NCBI RefSeq assembly: GCF_039536325.1 | Contig: NZ_BAAAYO010000001.1 | Location: 992,001 to 1,056,000, forward strand | Origin: Paenibacillus_AB hodogayensis | Lineage (GTDB): Bacteria > Bacillota > Bacilli > Paenibacillales > NBRC-103111 | Direction of reading: 5' to 3' | DNA: 64,000 nucleotides | Part shown: one piece after another, positions 26,743-35,497 of the stretch | Layout: each line of letters opens with the position of its first letter | Position numbering within the stretch: the first letter of the stretch is position 1 | Notes under the pieces: generated by a model | Databases searched by the model: none | What the model was told of the DNA's origin: nothing | What the model saw: only the letters and a program-made list of their open reading frames with translations | Translations under genes and position numbers: made by a program

Positions 26743-29001
26743 GTGATCAACAGTCTGCAAGTTAAACGAAACTCCTTATTTGTCAAGCTGCTTCTCGGAT
26801 TTATCATAATCATTGTCATTTCCTTTATTTTCAATGTGCTGTCCTTCAAATTTTTTACCGTCAGCATTCATGAGGAAGTTGTCCTGTACAACAAGTCGAA
26901 TATGAGCAACACCGTGTCCAAATACGAAGATCATTTTCAATTAATGGAAGAGATTGCGATGAACTTCTATAACAACACAAATGTAACCGCTCTCAGCCGG
27001 GATAAAACAAACTTCTTCGCGATGAACGACTTGGCCGTCGAATTTACGACGCTGGTCATGAATTATAAAAATCTCGGTTTGGACAACCTGTTTCTGTATA
27101 ACGGCCGCCATTCGTTTCTTGTTGACAAAAGCGGATTAATGAAGGAAGACGATATGTTCGCCAAGCAGTACATCAGCGCCAAATACGACGCCGCCTTTTG
27201 GGCGAAGCAATTTGATGAAGATTTTTATATGCGCATTTATCCTGCCGCGGACTTTACAAGACAAACGTTACACGGCTCTATCGAGCCTGCCGGCAAGCTG
27301 TTTCCCGTCATCGTCAAAAGCAAGCTGCAAAAGAACTACTATATCGCCGCTCTGCTTGACGCCGAGGCCCTTTATGAGAAATACCATTTGTCGGTTTCCG
27401 ATCTTTTCTATATTGCCGACGCCGACGGAACGTTGTATTACAGCTCGAATGCCCAAGGTCAGACCGTAACTCCGCAGTCGCTCGCGGCATCCGGCAACTA
27501 TTATATGAAAAATAATAACTATTACTTTTATACAAAAGGAGAGAAAACCGGGTTTACGTACGTTAATGTGGTCCCGAACCAGAACATCGCCGCCAAAATT
27601 TCGCGGCTCAGCGCCATTCTCATCTTGCTGCTGGCGGTATCGCTGGCGCTCAGTCTCATTATTTCCGTGCTGCTCAGCATCCGCTTCAAGAGCCCGATCC
27701 AAAAGATCGTCGAGTCTATGCACAAAATGAATCCGAATATTCAACTGGGCAGCAAAATCAACGAATTCAACGCCATCGTAGATAATTTGCGGACGATCAT
27801 CGCCTCGAACCGCAGCATTCATAAGGATTTGCAAAATAAGAACACGCTGCTCAAAAAATACGGCTACTGGAACAAAGTCAAAAGCATCCCGATCGGAAGC
27901 CGCGACGTGCAAAGCTTGATCGATACGTCAAGACCTTATTTTTTCGTCATGTTCCATCTTCATTTCACACGTCGCTTCCATGAGCTGATTTCCGAGGAGC
28001 AGAAACAGTCCCATATTCTCGAATTTATTCAACTGAACATTCAACAATCGTTCCCGCAATCGGAGACGGTACAGTCGGAGAAAGATTTGATCTTCTCGAT
28101 CGTATTTGCCGAGCCGGGTGCTTCGGAAACATTGCGCGGCGTGCTGGACAGGATGAAGCGGGTGTTTGACACGGACAGCGAATATTATTATGTCACGATC
28201 GCCTTCAATCCGGCGCCGTACAGCCCGAGCGGCTTTACGGCCGCTTATGACGAGGGACGGGAAATGATCCGCCGCCGCCGGCTGAACGGCGAGACGCAGA
28301 TCGTCTCGGACTTCGCCGGCCCCCAGCAGGACTTTCATCTGACGCCGTCTGAGGAGAAAGAGTTTACTGCCCATTTGGCGGCAGCCAACGAGGCGGACAT
28401 TATGACGATGATCGGCCGGATGATGAACAGGCTCCGCGCGAACGGCACGGCGGAGCAGTACCGGCAGCTTGCAGGCGAGGTCGTTTCCAAAACGTTGTTG
28501 GCGCTAGTGCTGCAAAATATTAACGCGGGAGCTTTGCAGGAAGAACTGTCGCCCTACGAACAGATTAAGGAATTTGTTTCGGAGGAGCAGTATGACGACT
28601 TCTTCAGAAGCTTGATCCGTTACGCGGCAACTCTCATGAACGATAAGAGAATGGAAAAAGACTCGATTATCGATTTCGCGCTGGCTTATATGGAGCAGCA
28701 TTACGGGGATGACATAGGCCCGGATGCCGTTGCCGAGAAGCTGAATCTGTCGTCCGGATACATGTGCAAATACATCAAAAATAAAACAGGCAAAACGTTC
28801 GGTGACTTCCTCGACGATATCCGGATCATGAAGGCGAAGGAAATTTTGGAATCGACCGATTGCAAAATCCATGAGGTTGCTCTTCAGGTCGGTTACCAGA
28901 ACGCGAATTCGTTCACGCGGATGTTTCGCAGGCTGACCGGCGTCACGCCGGGCGAGTACCGGCGGGAGAAGCGGATCGACGTCGCTTCGGACATGCAATA
29001 A
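26743..29001 (+). CDS. membrane-bound AraC-family regulator
   Basis: 752 residues, GTG start with a GGGGGG-rich site 7 bases upstream. First transmembrane helix at ~15-37 (LLLGFIIIIVISFIFNVLSF), an extracellular sensor of about 250 residues (dCache-like, YIADADGTLYYSSN), a second helix at ~290-312 (ILILLLAVSLALSLIISVLL), a HAMP-like stretch, a long cytoplasmic linker, and a C-terminal AraC helix-turn-helix pair (~650-745: GPDAVAEKLNLSSGYMCKYIKN, IHEVALQVGYQNANSFTRMFRR). The type is frequent in Paenibacillus carbohydrate clusters. It should sense an extracellular sugar or a binding protein and activate the divergent operons through the duplicated promoter block. Confidence 0.85.
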   Translation: MINSLQVKRNSLFVKLLLGFIIIIVISFIFNVLSFKFFTVSIHEEVVLYNKSNMSNTVSKYEDHFQLMEEIAMNFYNNTNVTALSRDKTNFFAMNDLAVEFTTLVMNYKNLGLDNLFLYNGRHSFLVDKSGLMKEDDMFAKQYISAKYDAAFWAKQFDEDFYMRIYPAADFTRQTLHGSIEPAGKLFPVIVKSKLQKNYYIAALLDAEALYEKYHLSVSDLFYIADADGTLYYSSNAQGQTVTPQSLAASGNYYMKNNNYYFYTKGEKTGFTYVNVVPNQNIAAKISRLSAILILLLAVSLALSLIISVLLSIRFKSPIQKIVESMHKMNPNIQLGSKINEFNAIVDNLRTIIASNRSIHKDLQNKNTLLKKYGYWNKVKSIPIGSRDVQSLIDTSRPYFFVMFHLHFTRRFHELISEEQKQSHILEFIQLNIQQSFPQSETVQSEKDLIFSIVFAEPGASETLRGVLDRMKRVFDTDSEYYYVTIAFNPAPYSPSGFTAAYDEGREMIRRRRLNGETQIVSDFAGPQQDFHLTPSEEKEFTAHLAAANEADIMTMIGRMMNRLRANGTAEQYRQLAGEVVSKTLLALVLQNINAGALQEELSPYEQIKEFVSEEQYDDFFRSLIRYAATLMNDKRMEKDSIIDFALAYMEQHYGDDIGPDAVAEKLNLSSGYMCKYIKNKTGKTFGDFLDDIRIMKAKEILESTDCKIHEVALQVGYQNANSFTRMFRRLTGVTPGEYRREKRIDVASDMQ

Positions 29002-29020
29002 CGGAGCCTCCCGGCTCCGT
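29001..29020 (+). terminator. stem-loop at the end of the AraC gene
   Basis: ACGGAGCC and GGCTCCGT pair around TCCC directly after the stop codon. No T-run follows, so termination strength is doubtful. Confidence 0.4.
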
Positions 29021-29266
29021 CAGGCTGTCGAGAAAGAGTCGACAGTGGCAAACACGGAACGCTCGGTGCAGTGTTTATTTAAGCCGTGATGCTTCCTCAG
29101 ATGAAGCGGAAAAGCATTCCACATAACAGGTGGCTTGGACAATCGACTGACCGCTCCCCAGACGACTCTTGAACGCGAAAGTCCAATCTTACAACGGCTG
29201 GATTCATCCTGCCGGAAGTACCCAAAACAAAGAGGGGCAATAATTTCTCCATGGAGTCGATTGCCT

Positions 29267-29362
29267 CTACTCTCGGTCAGACGTTACGTTCTGTTTGACC
29301 AATAGCATTTTTCCATCCTCTAGCAATATCCCCGTTACTCTAACCTGCAAAAGATTGCCCAT
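29267..29362 (-). pseudogene. NUDIX hydrolase N-terminal remnant
   Basis: Minus-strand ATG 29362 (GAGGAG just upstream) gives MGNLLQVRVTGILLEDGKML followed by LVKQNVTSDRE and a TAG. This is the start of a NUDIX protein; the NUDIX box itself is absent. The rest of 29021-29266 shows no identifiable gene. Confidence 0.45.
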
Positions 29363-29479
29363 CGCTCCTCGCCCCCCCAATGTCCCTCATTTTAGAAGTT
29401 ATGAAACACCCTATTTCATTCGGCACTGCTTGAAATCTCCTTAGAGTTCTGTATAAAGAAATGTAAAAGCAAAAATACA

Positions 29480-29527
29480 TTGCAATTGTAACCTAAAGGT
29501 TATATTATGTGTATTAAAGGTTACAAT
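29480..29527 (+). promoter_or_regulatory. promoter with overlapping inverted repeats upstream of the XRE operon
   Basis: TTGCAA (29480-29485) and TATTAT (29503-29508) are 17 bases apart. ATTGTAACCT (29485-29494) and AGGTTACAAT (29518-29527) form a perfect 10-bp inverted repeat across the -10 box, with an extra half site AAGGTTATA between. Likely autorepression by the XRE protein encoded second in the operon. Confidence 0.6.
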
Positions 29528-29545
29528 ATTAAGGAGGAGATCGCT

Positions 29546-29995
29546 TTGGCATCCGAAGTAACACAGTTGGAAAAGAACAGGACAACATTCATTAAAAGAA
29601 GTCTGATCGGTTTTGCAATATGGCAACTGCCATATTTGATTCAACATCTTCATTTTGATACATTCATCACAGGCTTCATAACCATTATTTCCGTTATTGG
29701 TGCGATTGTCTGGGCGTATTACCTCATTAAAATTGTTCGGTTATCGTTTCTGTCGCAAAAGAAGCGCTCGCTGGCCATCTCCTTAAATAATGAGTATTTT
29801 CAAATGATTCGACTTAAGAGCTTTACGGTCGGATTCTGGGTTGTTTTGGGGTTAGTTGGGATTTTATTCGTTCTCAGCTTGTATGTTGCATTAAATATCC
29901 GGCTTGTTTTACACCTGTTGCTCGTTGTTGGTGTCATTTCTCCCCTGGTAAGTTACCTAATCATTGACAAAGATGAGGTTCTCGAAGATGAGTGA
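29546..29995 (+). CDS. small integral membrane protein, first gene of an XRE operon
   Basis: 149 residues from TTG 29546, chosen because AAGGAGG lies 8 bases upstream and because the alternative ATG 29507 sits inside the promoter/operator. Four hydrophobic helices (LIGFAIWQLPYLIQHL, FITGFITIISVIGAIVWAYYL, VGFWVVLGLVGILFVLSLYVAL, LVLHLLLVVGVISPLVSYLI). Function unknown. Its pairing with a small XRE regulator whose start overlaps its stop resembles membrane-protein/regulator pairs common in Firmicutes. AT-rich relative to the carbohydrate clusters. Confidence 0.65.
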   Translation: MASEVTQLEKNRTTFIKRSLIGFAIWQLPYLIQHLHFDTFITGFITIISVIGAIVWAYYLIKIVRLSFLSQKKRSLAISLNNEYFQMIRLKSFTVGFWVVLGLVGILFVLSLYVALNIRLVLHLLLVVGVISPLVSYLIIDKDEVLEDE

Positions 29996-30194
29996 AGATG
30001 TTCTAGAAAATACGATAAAGGTGCAACGAGCCAAAATGAATCTGACACAAGAACAGTTGGCGGAATTGATTGGGGTCACCAGAAAAACGGTCAACACGAT
30101 TGAAAACGGCAAGTTCATACCGAGTACCGTGTTAGCCATTAAGATGGCAAGAGTTTTTGGTCTTCCCGTCGAGGAATTGTTTATTCTGAAGTGA
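29988..30194 (+). CDS. XRE-family (Cro/CI-like) small transcriptional regulator
   Basis: 68 residues from ATG 29988, which overlaps the stop of the preceding gene by 8 bases. Almost the whole protein is the helix-turn-helix domain (TQEQLAELIGVTRKTVNTIENGK, IKMARVFGLPVEELF). It probably represses its own operon through the inverted repeats at 29485-29527. Confidence 0.9.
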   Translation: MSEDVLENTIKVQRAKMNLTQEQLAELIGVTRKTVNTIENGKFIPSTVLAIKMARVFGLPVEELFILK

Positions 30195-30221
30195 TGGACC
30201 GAACCCTGAAATAACAAAACA

Positions 30222-30267
30222 CCCCCTTTTCGAACAAAATTCAATTGCTCGAGAAGGGGGATTATTT
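30222..30267 (+). terminator. intrinsic terminator of the XRE operon
   Basis: CCCCCTTTTCGA pairs with TCGAGAAGGGGG (one mismatch) around a 15-base loop, followed by ATTATTT. It is 28 bases after the XRE stop. Confidence 0.7.
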
Positions 30268-30322
30268 AGCTTAACCTAGTTTATGAATCGAATCGTCGAA
30301 GCGGCCATACTACACTAAAACT

Positions 30323-30937
30323 TTACTTGCCCTTGTACGCCAACATTTTCAGCAATACGGTTACCGCCTCGGCTCTAGTCGTTTTATCGCCCGGAGCAAA
30401 TTGGTTCGCTCCTTTGCCTTCCATGATGCCGAGCTTCTTTAGATCCTCCGTCGCGCCTCTCGCCCAAGAAGGAATGTCCTCGTCGTCCGCGAAGCCCGAT
30501 TCTGCAGTCGCAGCGGCAGATTGGCCCAGAGCCCGAGCGACCATCACAGCCATCTCCGAACGGGTGATTTCGGCATCCGGACGGAAGGTGCCGTCGTCAT
30601 AGCCGCTGATGACGTGCACCTCGACTGCTTGCGCCACCGCTTTCTGCGCCAAGGAAGCGATCTTGCCGTTGTCGGTAAACTTCAGTTCCGCCCCATTCCC
30701 CTGCTGCTTCGACGCATTCATCAGTATAACCGCAAATTCCGCGCGCGTTACGGTTCGGTTCGGCTTGAACGAGCCGTCCGAATAACCGTTGACGATGGCG
30801 GCGCTTGCCGCTTGCTTGATATTCGGGTGCTGTCCAAACATACTTTGTGCGAAAAATCGTACAATATGCCCCGACCGCATCGAAACCAGCGTTTGCTTGT
30901 ATGAATTATATGACAAACTTATTAAGCTGGCCAACAT
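30323..30937 (-). pseudogene. SLH-domain C-terminal fragment
   Basis: 204 residues open from ATG 30937. Three S-layer homology repeats are visible: AIVNGYSDGSFKPNRTVTRAE, VEVHVISGYDDGTFRPDAEITRSE and a third ending PGDKTTRAEAVTVLLKMLA. In intact proteins SLH repeats tether a secreted protein to the cell-wall polymer. Here there is no signal peptide and the first repeat is preceded by unrelated sequence, so this is probably the 3' end of a lost S-layer-type gene. Whether it is translated cannot be told. Confidence 0.65.
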
Positions 30938-31011
30938 TTTCGCAAAAAAACAGTCCTTGAAGGCTGCTAGTTGCCCACGAATCTCTTACGATCATGCGGG
31001 TCGTTACACCA

Positions 31012-31100
31012 CGTTGAACTTTTCGGTGAACCACTTAAAGTTGACCGCCGGCTCCCCGAGGCGGTAAGCCTTGCTTTTTCCGCGTCTACGGTGCTCGTTA
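31012..31100 (-). other. unidentified coding remnant
   Basis: The minus strand reads AYRLGEPAVNFKWFTEKFNVV and a stop, preceded in frame by NKYNEHRRRGKSK. It looks like the end of a protein, but no start or family is recognised. It fills most of the gap between the SLH fragment and the histidine kinase gene. Confidence 0.2.
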
Positions 31101-31129
31101 TACTTATTTGATATAAATTCGACCCCGTT

Positions 31130-33118
31130 TCAGGTTAAGGACGCAGCCGTTTTCGTATCCGCCGGCAGCTTGAAGTAAAACCGACTGCCTGTCCCGGGCT
31201 GGCTTTCCGCCCAAATCGATCCTTTATGGAATTCAATGATCACCTTCGCGATCGAAAGTCCCAATCCGTTTCCACTCGAAGAATTGGGGGCCACTTTGAC
31301 CGTCCGGTTAAAAATAACCTCAAGATGCTCCGGAGCGATGCCTTCTCCTTCATCCTCCACGCTTACGAGTACTTCTTCGTTTTCCGACCAGGCATGCAGA
31401 CGGACCATGCCGCCTTTAGAGGAGAATTTGCCTGCATTATGCACAAGGTTGGCCAGCACACGGCTTACTTCATGGGAATGCATCGCGACCACGGCACGCG
31501 GGTCAACGGAAACCGAAACTTGACATTGCAAGCCGGCCATTTGAATCGTTGAAGCTAACGTATCAAATTCGCTTGAAATCCAGTCCGCGAAAGAAACCTT
31601 TTCCAGTGCTTCCGTATCGCGAGATCGCTCCAGATTGCTTATATCAAATAAATCGTCGATAAATGTATTGATATACAAAACTTTATCATACAACGTTTTC
31701 AGAAATCTTGCTTTCGCTTCCGGTTCAATCTCTATGCCTTGGATCAACACCCTGATTCCGCCCTGCACAACCGTAAGCGGCGATCGAATATCGTGCGAGA
31801 TGTTTTGCAATAGATCGTTGCGCGTTTGCTGCATCCGTTCATTCATCGTAATTTGCTGCAGCGCTTTTTCTTTATCCAATTGAGTCTGCCTTAATTGATA
31901 GGACAGTGCAATCGAGAACATGATATATTCGGCTATCGAACCTACCTGAAAGCCGTAATGGGTCAGGAAATTTTCCTGCATCAAGCTGTACGTGTTCAGT
32001 ATCGTGGGAAGAGCCATCCCCAGAAAAGGAATGGTAGCCATAACCACATAACGAGCCGCCACATTCCCGCGATACACCGTCCAATAGGTGCTGACCGTGA
32101 GCAATATGGCAAACATCGATTCATACAATATAGCGATGGTCGCATATCCCGGCCAATGAAACAGCGAAGCAATCAATACGAGCGGAGACGAAACATTCAG
32201 CAATCGGTAAATAATAAGCATGCGGGGAGCATAGATGTGCAATTGTAGGATTTGGCCCAGAAACAAAAGCCCGAACCAAAGACAGGAGATGAAGAAGAAA
32301 TAATCGATGCCCTCGTAATTGCTAAATATACGAAGCAAAAAGGCCAGCAATTTACTTTCCGTGCCAAGAAACTCTTTCAATAACCCGTTCCATACGAGCT
32401 GAGAAATACTGAAGCATAAGATGTATAACGAATAAAACAGATAGGCCGATATTCGGTTGAAAATGAACATGGATAGCATATAGGCGGCCATCATCAATAC
32501 AAATCCATAATAAATGCCGAAAAAGATATACTCGTTCTTGAGTTTGCCCAGGAAAGTACGATTATCCATCAATTCGATCGGAATAATCATAGAGCCATTA
32601 ATTACGGTTCTCATATAAATGGTCTCGGGAACGCCTACAGGGAGATGGATGTAAAACGAAGTGAAGTGCTCGTCGACTTTCTCCAGAATATTGGGCTGTC
32701 CGGTATCCGCGGAGTTTTCGTTATGGAAGTACATGTCAAACTGTTCAATGACCGAATTGTTCACGCGAATGACCCATCGATCGATGGGAGATTGATTAAT
32801 AACTGTCGTCCTTATCCAATACGTTCCAGCAGTCAATCCGAATGCGGATTTCCCTGAAGCAGGTTGAAATTGTTTAGCCACACTGGGAGCTTGAATATCG
32901 GCAAGCGTCAATCGACCGTTCTCATCGACAAAAACATCCATCTGATCGTTTACGAAATAAATGCCTTCATTCTCATGCAATACAATCTCATTGCCGGATA
33001 CAGGCGCGTAAGTTGCAGGAGTTACCAGCATCCATATTACAGCAACGCCACCAATGAGCAATAGGATGGATAGGGCAAAAAACCAATTTTTCGCGATAAT
33101 CGTCTTCTTACTGTCCAT
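31130..33118 (-). CDS. orphan sensor histidine kinase with 7TMR-DISM sensor
   Basis: 662 residues from ATG 33118 (GGGGG about 9 bases upstream). N-terminal helix (NWFFALSILLLIGGVAVIWML), an extracytoplasmic beta domain of the 7TMR-DISMED2 type (YFVNDQMDVFVDENGRLTLADI, TYWIRTTVINQSP), seven transmembrane helices, then a kinase core: H-box QNISHDIRSPLTVV, N-box LVHNAGKFSSKGG, G boxes VEDEGEGIAP and GNGLGLSIAKVI. The ligand is likely a carbohydrate but unknown. No response regulator gene adjoins it, so its partner lies elsewhere. Confidence 0.85.
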   Translation of the reverse strand: MDSKKTIIAKNWFFALSILLLIGGVAVIWMLVTPATYAPVSGNEIVLHENEGIYFVNDQMDVFVDENGRLTLADIQAPSVAKQFQPASGKSAFGLTAGTYWIRTTVINQSPIDRWVIRVNNSVIEQFDMYFHNENSADTGQPNILEKVDEHFTSFYIHLPVGVPETIYMRTVINGSMIIPIELMDNRTFLGKLKNEYIFFGIYYGFVLMMAAYMLSMFIFNRISAYLFYSLYILCFSISQLVWNGLLKEFLGTESKLLAFLLRIFSNYEGIDYFFFISCLWFGLLFLGQILQLHIYAPRMLIIYRLLNVSSPLVLIASLFHWPGYATIAILYESMFAILLTVSTYWTVYRGNVAARYVVMATIPFLGMALPTILNTYSLMQENFLTHYGFQVGSIAEYIMFSIALSYQLRQTQLDKEKALQQITMNERMQQTRNDLLQNISHDIRSPLTVVQGGIRVLIQGIEIEPEAKARFLKTLYDKVLYINTFIDDLFDISNLERSRDTEALEKVSFADWISSEFDTLASTIQMAGLQCQVSVSVDPRAVVAMHSHEVSRVLANLVHNAGKFSSKGGMVRLHAWSENEEVLVSVEDEGEGIAPEHLEVIFNRTVKVAPNSSSGNGLGLSIAKVIIEFHKGSIWAESQPGTGSRFYFKLPADTKTAASLT

Positions 33119-33288
33119 CGTGTCAGGCCCCCGTAGATAACGGCAGTTTCTCATCCTGTAATATCGGATACTCTATAGGTTTACTTGTATAACATTCAAT
33201 TTCCTATGTTGCAATTCCTTCTTTCTTTCGACGGTATTCGAGTGCTTTCTGCTCGTTCGTTAAGGGGGCAAGACCTTTCACACAACAT

Positions 33289-34230
33289 CTAGTCCTCTGC
33301 AGTCAGCTCCGTGCACAAATCCCACAATTTCGCTACTTGAATAGGATCAATCGCATATTGAGGATAGTTTCGGGATCCGAAAATATTTTTCAATTGCGCG
33401 AAGCCCTTCTCGCTTATCGATGGCTGAACAACTTCTCGTTTATGATTAAAAAGCAGACCTGTCGCATGCTTGTAATCCTGCGACGTGCAGAGCTGATAAT
33501 AGTTGTCCGCCATGCCCGTTGGCAGAGGATTGGTGAAGTTTTGGAGCTTCGCCAGCATTCTGAACATTGGACTCATCTTCTGAATCGTCTCTTTCGACAG
33601 CTTGACCCGGTTAATTTGCAAGGCGTTCACTTTAATCCCCTGGCTTTTGAACTGCTCTGCCATTTTGAAGGTCAGCATTAAAAACGCCATTTTCGAGTCT
33701 CCGTACATTTTATAGACGCTGTAAGGCCGGGTTTCGCGATATTCTCCTCGTAGATTGTCAAATTCTATGTTTCGTTTCGGATCGAAGAAATGCTTGATGT
33801 TGGTCGTGCAAGCATTGAGCACACGAGGATCTTCCGATTTCGCGAGATGATCTGCCAGCAGATGAGTTAACAAATACGGACCGAATGCATTCGTGGCAAA
33901 AGACAGCTCGATATGCTCCGGGCTGAGTTTGTACGCCTTCTCGCCGTGATTCAAGTAGGCAGCATTATGAATGAGAATGTCGAGGTACGGATACTTGGCT
34001 TTAAAAGTGGCACGGAATGAACGAATGGAGGCGAAAGAAGATACGTCCAGCTCCATCAGATCCACTTGAGCACGGTCGGTTACGCCAATAATCTCTTGCT
34101 GCGCAGCTTTGCTGATCGTTAGATTGCGGCAAGCCATGACGACGCGATAGCCTTCCGCAGCAAACTTCAATGCCGCCGCTTTGCCGATACCCGAATTGGC
34201 TCCGGTAATGACTACGATTTTCTCTTTCAT
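33289..34230 (-). CDS. short-chain dehydrogenase/reductase (NAD(P)-dependent)
   Basis: 313 residues. Rossmann motif TGANSGIG at ~9-16, LDVSS, the structural HNAAY motif (NNAG equivalent) and catalytic YGDSK (YxxxK). The C-terminal part is longer than in classical SDRs and resembles retinol dehydrogenase/WW-domain-oxidoreductase-like members. It overlaps the upstream TetR gene by ATGA, with an AGGAGG site inside that gene, so the pair is one operon and the enzyme is probably derepressed by the TetR ligand. Substrate unknown. Confidence 0.85.
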   Translation of the reverse strand: MKEKIVVITGANSGIGKAAALKFAAEGYRVVMACRNLTISKAAQQEIIGVTDRAQVDLMELDVSSFASIRSFRATFKAKYPYLDILIHNAAYLNHGEKAYKLSPEHIELSFATNAFGPYLLTHLLADHLAKSEDPRVLNACTTNIKHFFDPKRNIEFDNLRGEYRETRPYSVYKMYGDSKMAFLMLTFKMAEQFKSQGIKVNALQINRVKLSKETIQKMSPMFRMLAKLQNFTNPLPTGMADNYYQLCTSQDYKHATGLLFNHKREVVQPSISEKGFAQLKNIFGSRNYPQYAIDPIQVAKLWDLCTELTAED

Positions 34231-34805
34231 ACAGAGCCTCCTGATTTGCGCGCGTGAGCCGCTGTGATGATATCCGTAGCCGCACTGTTCAAGATGTGAA
34301 TCATTTTCTCTTCATCAAAATCATTGGGCAGCAATCCGTTAGCCACCATAACCGAAAGTCCCGTCTGAAAAATTTTCATTTTCAACAGAATGGCCATCAA
34401 CTCCTCGTCAGCGAGGCCTTGAAGATGAGCATCTTGCTTCATGAGACTTACGAGCATGTCCATATCTTGCTCTCGATCGTTCTTATAATCGTTTTTGTTC
34501 ATGACGAGATCCCGGTACAGCACACCATACTCCTTCGCAAATCGGATACTGGCGATACCAATATCCTGGAACGGGTTTCCTGAATGCTGTTCCTTCAGCA
34601 ATTGCTTACTGATTGCGAACGTCTTCTTTACAACTTCCTGAATCAATTCGTCGACTTCTTTGAAATTCACATAGATCGGCGCGATGGAGCTGCCCAGCTT
34701 TTCCGAAACTTTCCGAATCGTAATAGCATTGATTCCTTCTATTCTCGCAATTTCGAAGGCTGCATCAATGATTTGTTCCTTCGAAAATTTCGTTTTAGGT
34801 GCCAT
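34227..34805 (-). CDS. TetR-family transcriptional regulator
   Basis: 192 residues; GGGGTGAAAG precedes ATG 34805. Helix-turn-helix at ~10-50 (FSKEQIIDAAFEIARIEGINAITIRKVSEKLGSS), then a helical ligand domain. First gene of a two-gene operon with the SDR enzyme. A 30-bp near-perfect palindrome in its promoter is the expected operator, so it should be autoregulated. Confidence 0.9.
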   Translation of the reverse strand: MAPKTKFSKEQIIDAAFEIARIEGINAITIRKVSEKLGSSIAPIYVNFKEVDELIQEVVKKTFAISKQLLKEQHSGNPFQDIGIASIRFAKEYGVLYRDLVMNKNDYKNDREQDMDMLVSLMKQDAHLQGLADEELMAILLKMKIFQTGLSVMVANGLLPNDFDEEKMIHILNSAATDIITAAHARKSGGSV

Positions 34806-34830
34806 ACTTTCACCCCAATTATACAGTTCG

Positions 34831-34889
34831 ATCGATATATATCATATGTTATATATCGATTATTATACATGTGTTTTGGAGGATTACAA
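34831..34889 (-). promoter_or_regulatory. TetR operon promoter and 30-bp palindromic operator
   Basis: On the minus strand TTGTAA (34884-34889) and TATAAT (34862-34867) are 16 bases apart. Directly downstream, 34831-34860 is a near-perfect palindrome with arms ATCGATATAT and ATATATCGAT centred on CATATG. Binding there would block transcription. Confidence 0.7.
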
Positions 34890-34944
34890 CATCATCTCGA
34901 TCGAAGATTAGGAAGCGAAGGCTATATAAAATAATGAACAAAAA

Positions 34945-34964
34945 AAACGGCACTTCTGCCGTTT
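34945..34964 (-). terminator. intrinsic terminator beside tRNA fragment A
   Basis: AAACGGCA and TGCCGTTT with loop GAAG (minus strand), followed by a run of T. It lies 12 bases beyond the tRNA-like 3' end and is almost identical to the one at 40678-40697. Confidence 0.75.
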
Positions 34965-34976
34965 GTCTTTGTCATA

Positions 34977-35005
34977 TGGTGGACCTTAGGGGGATCGAAC
35001 CCCTG
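34977..35005 (-). pseudogene. tRNA 3'-end fragment A (tRNA-Ala-like)
   Basis: On the minus strand CAGGGGTTCGATCCCCCTAA followed by GGTCCACCA is a T arm, acceptor strand and CCA end. The 5' half of a tRNA is missing. It is similar to copies at 38834, 40711 and 49682. Confidence 0.6.
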
Positions 35006-35114
35006 CGGCGCGTCACTATGCAGCTCGAATTGGAATCATGGTATAATAATAACAAGGATTGGAGTTGATTCGGATTCATGACCTACTTGATACAAACTGG
35101 GAGGTGTTGAAAGT

Positions 35115-35364
35115 GAACGAACCAGCTTTGGGTAAAGCAATGACCGCATTGGAATATCTGAGCCAAGATGCGGAAGCTCGTCGCTTATACGAGATGAGAC
35201 AAAAAGCTCTTCACGATGAAGCCTCTATGCTGGAAGGTGCCAGAACGGAAGGGAAATTTGAAGTGGCTCAAAACATGCTGGCAAAAGGAATGGACATCGC
35301 CACAGTCGCGGAACTGACTGGACTTTCCGCCGAGCAACTGGCTCAACTGAGACGAACACATTGA
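35115..35364 (+). pseudogene. Rpn-family recombination-promoting nuclease/putative transposase, C-terminal remnant
   Basis: The sequence NEPALGKAMTALEYLSQDAE, then RRLYEMRQKALHDEASMLEGAR and the C-terminal TVAELTGLSAEQLAQL, is the conserved end of Rpn/PD-(D/E)XK transposase-like proteins. The nuclease domain is missing. The frame can be extended upstream to 35059, but that part is not family-like. It lies 110 bases from tRNA fragment A. Confidence 0.75.
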
Positions 35365-35497
35365 ATACATTAGGCTGCGTAGGATCGATTCCCAGCAGCC
35401 TTTGTTCATTTGATGCATATAAATGCTACTTTCGTTTGAAAAGCGAAGATACGACGTTAGAGAAAAAATAAAGTAAATTTGCTTTTTTTGCGGCCAC

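Noticed and set aside
31012..31100. Assigning the NFKWFTEKFNVV remnant to a transposase
   Set aside because: No motif supports any specific family, so it is left unidentified.
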